A stretch of 18,959 bases of DNA, taken from DASQHW01 sp038209365 (GTDB lineage Bacteria; Actinomycetota; Acidimicrobiia; IMCC26256; PALSA-610). The translations under genes were made by a program, and so were the position numbers. The DNA lies in assembly GCA_038209365.1 (NCBI GenBank), contig JBBQXS010000070.1, forward strand, positions 1-18,959, in the 5' to 3' direction. Positions 6,954-13,401 of the stretch are shown in pieces; positions within the stretch are counted from its first letter, which is position 1, and each line of letters starts with the position of its first letter. The notes under the pieces were generated by a model. That model saw only the letters and a list, made by a program, of their open reading frames with translations. It had not been told where the DNA came from and ran no database searches.

Positions 6954-6961
6954 GACGCGGC

Positions 6962-6967
6962 AGGATA
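6962..6967 (-). promoter_or_regulatory. Candidate -10 box of the phosphomutase operon
   Basis: TATCCT on the minus strand, eight bases before the ATG at 6953. Together with the box at 7049-7054 on the other strand it makes the 107-base gap a compact divergent promoter region. Confidence 0.4.
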
Positions 6968-7048
6968 CCGGTCGCCATCTCGTACGTTCCGACGCGCTCC
7001 CCGGATCACGCGTCGGGCCTGCGTGCGCTCGCTTCGCTCGGCGCCTCG

Positions 7049-7054
7049 TAGCAT
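7049..7054 (+). promoter_or_regulatory. -10 box of the DUF3151 gene, decides a leaderless start at 7061
   Basis: TAGCAT is followed by exactly six bases and a GTG at 7061. A second GTG three bases earlier (7058) is in frame, but the spacing favours 7061. No Shine-Dalgarno is seen. Confidence 0.5.
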
Positions 7055-7060
7055 CGTGTG

Positions 7061-7495
7061 GTGACGAACATCGACCTTTCTCCGACCGGACCTCCGGAAA
7101 CGGTCCTCGGGCCAGAACCCGACAACGCGCTCGAAGCGTTGCGCGCTGCGCTCGCGCAACCAATCGAAGGTCGTCGTGACGCAGTGGCCGACGTCTGTGC
7201 GCGCTGGCCGCGGTTCCTCGACGCGTGGGCACAGCTCGGACAGATCGCTCGCGACGACGTGGAGGCGTACGCATACTTCCGCGTCGGTTATCACCGCGGC
7301 CTCGACCGTCTGCGTCAGTCGGGCTGGCGCGGTTCGGGCTACGTCCGCTGGCGCCACGACACCAATCGCGGGTTTCTCCGTGCGGTCGAGGGTTTGCGCG
7401 CCTCCGCCGAGGCGATCGGCGAGCTCGACGAGGCCCAACGCTGTGCCGAGTTCCTCAGGCAGCTTGACCCCGACTGGAACGGTGCACGCGAGTAG
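7061..7495 (+). CDS. DUF3151-family protein
   Basis: A 144-residue cytosolic protein of an actinobacterial family of unknown function. It is mostly helical and resembles a short TPR-like repeat: a family-typical N-terminus (TVLGPEP), then DVCARWPRFLDAWAQLGQIA, EAYAYFRVGYHRGLDRLRQSGWRGSGYVRW and a terminal SAEAIGELDEAQRCAEFLRQLDP segment. The central GYHRGLDxLRxxGWxGxGxV motif is the part I recognise. Divergent from the phosphomutase operon and 11 bases before gmd; the end of this gene overlaps the likely promoter of gmd. No partner can be deduced. Confidence 0.87.
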   Translation: MTNIDLSPTGPPETVLGPEPDNALEALRAALAQPIEGRRDAVADVCARWPRFLDAWAQLGQIARDDVEAYAYFRVGYHRGLDRLRQSGWRGSGYVRWRHDTNRGFLRAVEGLRASAEAIGELDEAQRCAEFLRQLDPDWNGARE

Positions 7496-7498
7496 CGT
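7493..7498 (+). promoter_or_regulatory. Candidate -10 box of gmd, overlapping the DUF3151 stop codon
   Basis: TAGCGT begins with the TAG stop of the preceding gene and is followed by eight bases and the ATG at 7507. Read-through from the DUF3151 promoter is an alternative source of transcript. Confidence 0.35.
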
Positions 7499-7506
7499 CG
7501 CCGTCC

Positions 7507-8496
7507 ATGAAACGCGCGCTGATCACGGGTGTGACCGGACAGGACGGTCGCCATCTCTCGCAGTTCCTCTCCGAGAAGGGCTATCAGGTGTTCGGCCTCG
7601 TCCACGGCCAGGCCAACCCGAAGATCGGGCTGGTGCAGGCCGAGAACCCTGCGCTCGACCTCGTCGAGGGCGACCTGCGCGACCTTTCGTCGCTGATCGC
7701 GGTCGTGGAGCAGGTGCAGCCGGACGAGGTGTACAACCTCGGCGCGATCAGCTTCGTGCAGCTGTCGTTCAAGCAGGCGGAGTTGACCGCGGAGATCACC
7801 GGGCTCGGCGTACTGCGGATGCTGGAAGCGGTGCGCATCGTCGGCGGCAGTCAGAACAACCCGATTCGGTTCTACCAGGCATCGTCGTCGGAGATGTTCG
7901 GCAAGGTGCACGAGTCACCGCAGAACGAAGGCACGTCGTACCATCCCCGCTCGCCCTACGGCGTGGCCAAGGTGTTCGGCCATTACACGACGATGAACTA
8001 CCGCGAGGCGTATGGCATCCACGCCAGCAGCGGGATCCTGTTCAACCACGAGGGCCCGAGACGAGGCTTGGAGTTCGTGACGCGGAAGGTCACGAACGCC
8101 GTGGCGCGAATCAAGCTCGGCCTCCAGGAGGAGATCTCGCTCGGAAATCTCGACTCGTCGCGCGACTGGGGATATGCCGGCGACTACGTCGAGGCGATGT
8201 GGATGATGCTCCAGCAACAGGAGCCCGACGACTACGTCATCGCGACGGGTGAGACGCATTCGATCCGCGAGCTGCTCCAAGTGGCGTTCCGCCTGGCGGG
8301 CATCGAAGACTGGCAGTCCCACGTCAAGCAGGATCCTCGTTTCATGCGCCCCGCCGAAGTCGACCTCTTGATCGGCGACGCGTCCAAGGCGCACGCCAAG
8401 CTCGGCTGGAAGCCCCGGGTGAGCTTCGAGGAGCTCGTCACGATGATGTACGAGAACGACCTCGCCGAAGAGAGCGCCCGAGCGCGTCGCGGCTAG
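7507..8496 (+). CDS. gmd: GDP-mannose 4,6-dehydratase
   Basis: A 329-residue extended short-chain dehydrogenase that converts GDP-D-mannose to GDP-4-dehydro-6-deoxy-D-mannose, precursor of GDP-fucose, GDP-rhamnose and related 6-deoxy sugars for surface glycans. The NADP-binding motif is GVTGQDG (8-14), the catalytic serine region is YQASSSEMFG (123-132), the Y151-x3-K155 pair is in SPYGVAK, and NHEGPRRGLEFVTRK (180-194) and RPAEVDLLIGDASKA (281-295) are diagnostic of Gmd. No reductase (fcl/rmd) or glycosyltransferase lies beside it, so the final sugar is unknown. It converges on the flavoprotein gene, and the two stop codons share the palindrome CTAG. Confidence 0.93.
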   Translation: MKRALITGVTGQDGRHLSQFLSEKGYQVFGLVHGQANPKIGLVQAENPALDLVEGDLRDLSSLIAVVEQVQPDEVYNLGAISFVQLSFKQAELTAEITGLGVLRMLEAVRIVGGSQNNPIRFYQASSSEMFGKVHESPQNEGTSYHPRSPYGVAKVFGHYTTMNYREAYGIHASSGILFNHEGPRRGLEFVTRKVTNAVARIKLGLQEEISLGNLDSSRDWGYAGDYVEAMWMMLQQQEPDDYVIATGETHSIRELLQVAFRLAGIEDWQSHVKQDPRFMRPAEVDLLIGDASKAHAKLGWKPRVSFEELVTMMYENDLAEESARARRG

Positions 8497-9857
8497 GCCA
8501 GGTCGGCGGCCTTGCGGGCCGCGATCAGCGTGGGATCCCAGACGGGCGACAGCGGCGGCGCGTAGCCGAGGTCCAGCTGTGCGATCTCGTCGACGGTCAT
8601 CTCCGCCCAGATCGCCGTGGCGAGCACGTCGATCCGCTTGGCTGCGCCCTCCTTGCCGATGATCTGCGCGCCGAGCAGGCGGCCACTGCCGCGCTCCACG
8701 ACGACCTTGACCGTGATCGGCTGGCTGTCGGGGTAGTAGTGCGCTCGCGTGGTGCTCTCGATCCTCGCGGTGACGTATTCGAATCCCGCCTCGGTCGCTT
8801 CCCGTTCGGTCAGCCCGGTCCGGCCGATCTCGTACGCGCAGACCTTGGTGACGGCGGTGCCGATCACTCCCGGGAACGTCGCATTGCCGCCGGTGGCGTT
8901 CTCGCCGGCAACCCGGCCCTGCTTGTTCGCGTGCGTGCCGAGCGCCACGAGGACCGGCCGGCCGGTCACGCGATGGCGTGTCTCGACGCAGTCGCCCGCG
9001 GCCCACACGCCGTCCGCGCTCGTCGCCATGCGTGCGTCGGTCGCGATGCCGCCCCTGTCGCCGATGGTGACGCCGGCGTCGCGTGCGAGCGCGACGTTGG
9101 GACGTACACCGATCCCGAGGACGACGACGTCGGCCGGGAGCGTGCCGTCTTCGGTCACAACGGCTCGCACATGACCGTCGTCGTCGGTTTCGAACGCGAC
9201 GACGGCCGTATTGGTGCGCAGCTCGATCCCCAAGCTGCGGATCGCGTCACCGACGAGCGCGCCCATGTCGGGATCGAGCGTCGACATCGGCTGCGCCGCG
9301 CCCTCTACGACCGTGACCGGCATTCCCCGCTGGTGCAGCGCCTCGGCCATCTCCAGGCCGATGTAGCCCGCGCCGACCACAACTGCGTGCTGGTCGGCGT
9401 GACGGTGTGCGCCGACGTGATCTCGCAATGCCACGCCGTCGGTGATCGTCTGGATCCCGTGCACGCCTTCGGCGTCGACCCCGGGGAGGTTCGGACGCAC
9501 CGGTACGGCGCCGGCGGCGATGACGAGCTCGTCGAAGGGCTCGCGTCGTTCCGATTTTGTTTCGAGATCGCGGACTGTGATCGCGCGCGCGTGGATGTCG
9601 ACGGCAACGACCTCGTGGCGAACACGAACCTCGATCCCGTTGGCACGGTGCTCCTCGGGCGTGCGCGCGACGAGGTCCTGTGGATCGTGGATTTGGTCGG
9701 ACACGAGATACGGCAGCCCGCATGCGCTGTACGACGTGTAGCCGCCGCGCTCGAAGGCGATGACGTCCAGGTCCGTCGCCGGCCGGCGCCGGCGCGCATG
9801 TGCCGCCGCGCTCATTCCGGCGGCGTCTCCCCCGATGACGAGCAACCGCTCCGTCAT
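8493..9857 (-). CDS. CoA-disulfide reductase / NADH oxidase-like FAD flavoprotein
   Basis: A 454-residue pyridine-nucleotide-disulfide oxidoreductase. It has the FAD motif VIGGDAAG (7-14), a single redox cysteine C46 in SYSACGLPY as in CoA-disulfide reductases and Nox-type oxidases, the NAD(P)H motif VVGAGYIGLE (160-169), a second FAD contact GVWAAGDC (283-290), and a dimerisation domain ending in GYAPPLSPVWDP (431-442), whose tyrosine is conserved in CoA-disulfide reductases. It would reduce CoA disulfide or persulfide species with NAD(P)H in the cytosol; oxidase or persulfide reductase activity is also possible. The ATG at 9857 overlaps the stop of the nitronate monooxygenase gene (ATGA), so the two are co-translated. 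There is no C-terminal rhodanese domain. Confidence 0.9.
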   Translation of the reverse strand: MTERLLVIGGDAAGMSAAAHARRRRPATDLDVIAFERGGYTSYSACGLPYLVSDQIHDPQDLVARTPEEHRANGIEVRVRHEVVAVDIHARAITVRDLETKSERREPFDELVIAAGAVPVRPNLPGVDAEGVHGIQTITDGVALRDHVGAHRHADQHAVVVGAGYIGLEMAEALHQRGMPVTVVEGAAQPMSTLDPDMGALVGDAIRSLGIELRTNTAVVAFETDDDGHVRAVVTEDGTLPADVVVLGIGVRPNVALARDAGVTIGDRGGIATDARMATSADGVWAAGDCVETRHRVTGRPVLVALGTHANKQGRVAGENATGGNATFPGVIGTAVTKVCAYEIGRTGLTEREATEAGFEYVTARIESTTRAHYYPDSQPITVKVVVERGSGRLLGAQIIGKEGAAKRIDVLATAIWAEMTVDEIAQLDLGYAPPLSPVWDPTLIAARKAADLA

Positions 9858-10822
9858 CGGACGACAGCCGCGGCCGCGCGCGCGAGCGCGTGCTCGGCCT
9901 CGTCGACGATGCGGCGTACGAGCTCACCCGCCGGTACGAGCGCGTCGATCGCACCAACACCCTGCCCGGACGGGTAACACTCCTTCTTCGGGTCGACCGG
10001 CGTTTCGTCGTCACCGCCGAGATGCAGCGCGTTCGCGGCGACGGCACGCGCCATCTGCTCGGGGAACGGGCGGAGCTCCTCCGGATGCTCTTCGATGTAC
10101 TTCGTCCAGTCGTTGCGGATCGCACGGAGCGTTTTGCCGGTGAAGCCGCGGCTGATCACGGTGTCATCCTCGTGCGCCGCGAGCAGTGCATCCTTGTAGC
10201 CGTCGACCGCGCGCGCCTCGGGCGTCGCGATGAATCGCGTCCCGAGCCACACGCCGTCGGCACCGAGGCTGAGCGCGGCCGCGAGCCCGCGTCCGTCGAA
10301 GATCCCACCAGCCGCCACGACCGGCGTGCGCTCGCCCACCGCGTCCACGATCAGCGGGACGAGCGGCATGGTCGCGATGGTGCCGGTGTGGCCACCGGCC
10401 TCGGTGCCCTGGGCGATCACGAGGTCGCATCCGGCCTCGACCGCGGCGATGGCGTGACGCACCTTCCCGCACATGCTCGCAACGAGCACGTTGCCGTCGT
10501 GCAGCACCTCGATGACGTCCCGAGGTACGCCGAGCCCGGCGACGAACAACGACGCGCCACCTTCGACAACCTTCTTTGCGTCCTCGATCATGCGTTGCGG
10601 CAGCGCGGCGAGGAGGTCGACGCCGAACGGCTTGTCGGTGAGCTCATTCACCCCACGAATCTCCGCCTCCATCTGCGCGGACGACATCGTCGCCGCGCCG
10701 AGCGTGCCGAAGCCGCCCGCTTCCGATACGGCGGCAACAAGGCGGTGATAGGACACGCCGCCCATTCCCGCGAGCATCACGGGATGCTCGATCCCGAGCA
10801 TGTCGGTGAGTCGTGTATGCAT
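9854..10822 (-). CDS. Nitronate monooxygenase (2-nitropropane dioxygenase family)
   Basis: A 322-residue FMN-dependent TIM-barrel enzyme that oxidises alkyl nitronates such as propionate-3-nitronate, using O2. The N-terminus IEHPVMLAGMGGVSYHRLVAAVSEAGGFGTLG (11-42) carries the family start, QGTEAGGHTG (138-147) includes the catalytic-position histidine H145, and AGGIFDGRGLAAALSLGADGVWLGTRF (171-197) is the phosphate-binding part. The ATG at 10822 has GAGGGAG ten bases before it (10833-10839). Divergent from purE with an 80-base gap, and overlapping the downstream flavoprotein gene by four bases. Some members act as enoyl reductases or have other substrates, so the natural substrate is open. 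Confidence 0.9.
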   Translation of the reverse strand: MHTRLTDMLGIEHPVMLAGMGGVSYHRLVAAVSEAGGFGTLGAATMSSAQMEAEIRGVNELTDKPFGVDLLAALPQRMIEDAKKVVEGGASLFVAGLGVPRDVIEVLHDGNVLVASMCGKVRHAIAAVEAGCDLVIAQGTEAGGHTGTIATMPLVPLIVDAVGERTPVVAAGGIFDGRGLAAALSLGADGVWLGTRFIATPEARAVDGYKDALLAAHEDDTVISRGFTGKTLRAIRNDWTKYIEEHPEELRPFPEQMARAVAANALHLGGDDETPVDPKKECYPSGQGVGAIDALVPAGELVRRIVDEAEHALARAAAAVVR

Positions 10823-10889
10823 GCAGAAATTGCTCCCTCACTGTGCCATCGGTGGCTTCATCCCGTCCGCACGGCAACCAAGTGTCCAT

Positions 10890-10895
10890 TAGGGT
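10890..10895 (+). promoter_or_regulatory. -10 box of purE, probable leaderless start
   Basis: TAGGGT lies seven bases before the GTG at 10903, and there is no Shine-Dalgarno. This supports the GTG rather than the in-frame start at 10813, which lies inside the divergent gene. Confidence 0.5.
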
Positions 10896-10902
10896 TCACG
10901 CC

Positions 10903-11400
10903 GTGAGCAACCTGCCGCTGGTAGGCGTGATCATGGGCAGCGATTCCGACCTGCCGGTCATGCAGGGCGCCATCGACGTGCTCGTCGACTTCGGTGTCCC
11001 TCACGAGGTCCGCATCATCTCGGCGCACCGCACGCCTGACGTGATGTTCGAGTACGCCCGCGCCGCCGCCGAGCGCGGCCTGTGCGTGATCATCGCCGGC
11101 GCAGGCGGCGCCGCGCATCTGCCCGGCATGACCGCGTCGATGACGACACTCCCGGTGATCGGTGTCCCGGTCCCCCTGCAGCAGCTCGACGGTCTCGACG
11201 CGTTGTTGTCGATCGCACAGATGCCCGCCGGAGTGCCGGTAGCGACGGTTGCGATCGGCAACGCCCGCAACGCGGGGCTGCTTGCAGTGCGCATCCTCGG
11301 CGCACACGACGAAAAGCTGCGCGCGGCGATGGAGCGTTACCAGGGCGACCTCGCCCAGACGGTGCGCGACAAGGACGCACGCGTGCGCGAGCAGTACTAG
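10903..11400 (+). CDS. purE: N5-carboxyaminoimidazole ribonucleotide mutase (PurE class I)
   Basis: A 165-residue cytosolic enzyme of de novo purine synthesis that converts N5-CAIR to CAIR. Hallmarks are GVIMGSDSDLPVM (8-20), IISAHRTPD (38-46, catalytic-position H42), IAGAGGAAHLPGM (64-76), PVIGVPVPLQQLDGLDALLSI (84-104) and GNARNAGLLAVRIL (119-132). The AHLPGM form indicates the bacterial class I mutase, which needs a PurK partner to make N5-CAIR. purK is usually next to purE in actinobacteria but is not in this window. The stop codon TAG is also the first three bases of the repeat element at 11398. Confidence 0.96.
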   Translation: MSNLPLVGVIMGSDSDLPVMQGAIDVLVDFGVPHEVRIISAHRTPDVMFEYARAAAERGLCVIIAGAGGAAHLPGMTASMTTLPVIGVPVPLQQLDGLDALLSIAQMPAGVPVATVAIGNARNAGLLAVRILGAHDEKLRAAMERYQGDLAQTVRDKDARVREQY

Positions 11401-11519
11401 TGCCGCGTCAGCCAACATTCGCCTTGTTTCGATGCCGCGTTCTCGCGCCTCGTCGATCTGTGCGGACCCGCTCCCTGGCATAACGCGCCCCTACCGGGCA
11501 TTATGCGCTTGCTGAAGCG
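11398..11519 (+). repeat. Structured repeat element, copy A, downstream of purE
   Basis: Begins with the 19-base block TAGTGCCGCGTCAGCCAAC, which recurs inverted at 13375-13393. Further in, CGGACCC and GCATTATG are also shared with that copy. A hairpin is formed by GCATAA (11478-11483) with TTATGC (11501-11506), with an inner GCCC/GGGC stem (11487-11490 and 11496-11499), and a second hairpin CGCTT-GCTG-AAGCG at 11506-11519. It may end the purE transcript, but there is no U-run after the hairpins. Otherwise the 11401-11547 gap holds no gene. Confidence 0.6.
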
Positions 11520-11547
11520 GCGGCTTTCCTAGCGGCGGGATCAGTGC

Positions 11548-13107
11548 TCACGGCTCGGGCGACGAGCAGGGCTGGGAGATGTTGATGAAGCCGGTCCCGA
11601 CCGTGCCCTCGCCGAGGTCGTGGAAGCCGTCGTGGTCGGTGTCGCCGAAGATGTCGAACTCGAAGCCGTATGGCTGGGTGGCGTTCGGGACGACGTAAGG
11701 GAAGGTCGCGGCGCCGGTACTGTCGGGCGTGAACCACCAGCCGTTGGTGAAGGTGCTGTTGTCGGCGTACGTGACCTTCATGTTGTTGCGCAGCTCCTCT
11801 ACCGGGAAGTTCTCGACCCGCATCTGGACCGCGTACGGCGCCGGGCTCGTGCAGGCAGGGATGAGACGCACTTTCGGGATGCGGGGCTGCGTCGTTGTCG
11901 TGCTCGGCGGTGGCGGCGGCGGCGCGCCGGGGAACGCGCGCACGAACACGTCGACCTTGCCGTTCGTGTCGTCCGGTACGAGGTTCGTTGCCTGTGAGGA
12001 CATCGCAACGCGAGTTCCGTCGCCGGAGATCTCGCTGCCGTAGCTCGACCAGTCGTTCGCGATCTCTTCGTTCTGATTGCGATCGACGAGGTACGTCTGA
12101 TCCGCGACGCGGTCGCGCACGTACTCGTTCTCGTTCCCATTGTCGTCCGGAACCAGCCCTCCCGAGTGGAACATCACGTCGCGGCCGTCGTCGGAGATGG
12201 CATGGAGTCCAGGGTTCAAGTCCGGGCCGGGCGTGCCGTCGGAACGCACGTCAACGCGTTCGAGCGTGCCGGCATCGCGGTCGTACGCGTAGATGAGGTA
12301 CCGGTAGGTGAACGCACTCGCGAGTCGGCGCTCGGCGTACGCGACGTATCGCCCATTGCCTGAGATCTGTGGGTCGGATGCCGAGATGTACGACGGATCG
12401 TTGAACGCCGTCGGGTATGGCACCTGTGTGGTGGTGCCCGCGACACGGTCACGCACGAAGATGTCGGTCGCGCCCCCGCTCCCCGATGGACGAGGCCGTA
12501 TGAACGCGACATATTGGCCGTCGTCCGAGATCGTCGGCCGGGAACCCGGGCCCGCGCTGGAGTCGGCCGTGTCCGTGTCGCGGTCGTACACCTGCACATT
12601 CCCGCCTGACACGACGACGACGTAACGCCCCGATCCCGAGAGGTCGAGATCGAACAGGTCGCTCGGCAAGATGGGCTCGGTCACACCCGTTTGCATGTCG
12701 TGCACGTATGCACCGCGCGGGAACGAGGAACCCCCCGAGTTCCAGAAATCGGAAATGAACGCGACGTAACGGCCGCTGTCGTCAATCTTCGCCGTCCCCG
12801 ACGAACGGACCAGCTGCTGCCCGCTCGATGTGACGCTCGCACGCACGATCGTCTTCGCGACATTGTCGCGAACGAAGACGTCGCCAACGTTATTGGTGTC
12901 GCCGGGAACGAGGTTCGAGGCGTCGGACTCGAATGCAACGTACCGACCGTCATGGCTCAGCGACGGGAACCAGCTCGTGCCGTTAGCCTGCGTCCCGTCG
13001 TTCGCAACGCTCGCGCGCACGATCGAGGTACACGCAGCCACGACCAACGCGAACGCCACGACGGCTCCGATTGCCACACAACGACGCGTGCGGAGACGAA
13101 CGCGCAT
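11548..13107 (-). CDS. Seven-bladed beta-propeller (PD40/TolB-like) lipoprotein
   Basis: A 519-residue exported lipoprotein. A basic N-terminus and hydrophobic segment (9-25) end in the lipobox VAAC with C26. Residues 45-395 hold seven repeats with the PD40 core (for example SLSHDGRYVAFESD, KIDDSGRYVAFISD, TISDDGQYVAFI, QISGNGRYVAYA, EISGDGTRVAMS), mostly followed by an FVRD- or YDRD-type strand, so a full seven-bladed propeller is expected. A PPPPPPSTTTTQP linker (396-408) leads to a C-terminal beta domain with C419 and C514 for a possible disulfide, and a calcium-loop-like DTDHDGFHDLGEG (489-501). The ATG at 13107 is chosen over a longer frame to 13221 because of the signal peptide and a TACATT box seven bases upstream. 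Its ligand is unknown; protein or polysaccharide binding at the cell surface is inference. Confidence 0.85.
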   Translation of the reverse strand: MRVRLRTRRCVAIGAVVAFALVVAACTSIVRASVANDGTQANGTSWFPSLSHDGRYVAFESDASNLVPGDTNNVGDVFVRDNVAKTIVRASVTSSGQQLVRSSGTAKIDDSGRYVAFISDFWNSGGSSFPRGAYVHDMQTGVTEPILPSDLFDLDLSGSGRYVVVVSGGNVQVYDRDTDTADSSAGPGSRPTISDDGQYVAFIRPRPSGSGGATDIFVRDRVAGTTTQVPYPTAFNDPSYISASDPQISGNGRYVAYAERRLASAFTYRYLIYAYDRDAGTLERVDVRSDGTPGPDLNPGLHAISDDGRDVMFHSGGLVPDDNGNENEYVRDRVADQTYLVDRNQNEEIANDWSSYGSEISGDGTRVAMSSQATNLVPDDTNGKVDVFVRAFPGAPPPPPPSTTTTQPRIPKVRLIPACTSPAPYAVQMRVENFPVEELRNNMKVTYADNSTFTNGWWFTPDSTGAATFPYVVPNATQPYGFEFDIFGDTDHDGFHDLGEGTVGTGFINISQPCSSPEP

Positions 13108-13114
13108 ACGCCGA

Positions 13115-13120
13115 AATGTA
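13115..13120 (-). promoter_or_regulatory. Candidate -10 box of the propeller lipoprotein gene
   Basis: TACATT on the minus strand, seven bases before the ATG at 13107, with no Shine-Dalgarno between. The rest of the 294-base gap up to 13401 holds repeat copy B and no gene that I can support. Confidence 0.45.
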
Positions 13121-13311
13121 CAGCGCCAGGCCCGCCAGCCTCCAGGGGCACGGCACGTTCTCGGAAAAAGCAAGCGGCCGCGCGCCAAAGGGCTCGTAAT
13201 CGTCCGCGCCTGCCCTTGCACGGCGGCCGGTCAAGCCGACCGCCCCAAGACGCACACATATCTGCCGATCTCGCGCTCCTCGCTGATGCGTAGACCGGAA
13301 CAGAACGCGCG

Positions 13312-13393
13312 CACATAATGCGCTGGAGGAGCGGGGCGTATGTGGGTCCGAGGCCGCTCCGTGACATCGCAAACGTTGGCTGACGCGGCACTA
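13312..13393 (-). repeat. Structured repeat element, copy B, downstream of the ABC permease
   Basis: Read on the minus strand it starts at 13393, eight bases after the permease stop, with the same 19-base block as copy A. It then has CGGACCC and ends with a hairpin of CACATA and TATGTG (13339-13344 paired with 13312-13317). Relative to copy A the stem pair G-C has become A-T on both arms, a compensatory change. The middle of the element is shorter and diverged. The two copies are inverted and bracket the propeller gene. Confidence 0.55.
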
Positions 13394-13401
13394 ATCGCCG
13401 C

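Noticed and set aside
8739..9977. 412-codon plus-strand frame opposite the flavoprotein gene
   Set aside because: Shadow frame; the FAD and NAD(P)H motifs are all on the minus strand.
10813..10902. Upstream start for purE giving 30 more residues
   Set aside because: It begins inside the divergent nitronate monooxygenase gene and adds residues foreign to PurE; the GTG at 10903 has a -10 box at the right distance.
11398..13393. Interpretation of the inverted elements as integron attC sites
   Set aside because: The ends do not fit the RYYYAAC/GTTRRRY core pattern and there is no integrase in the window.
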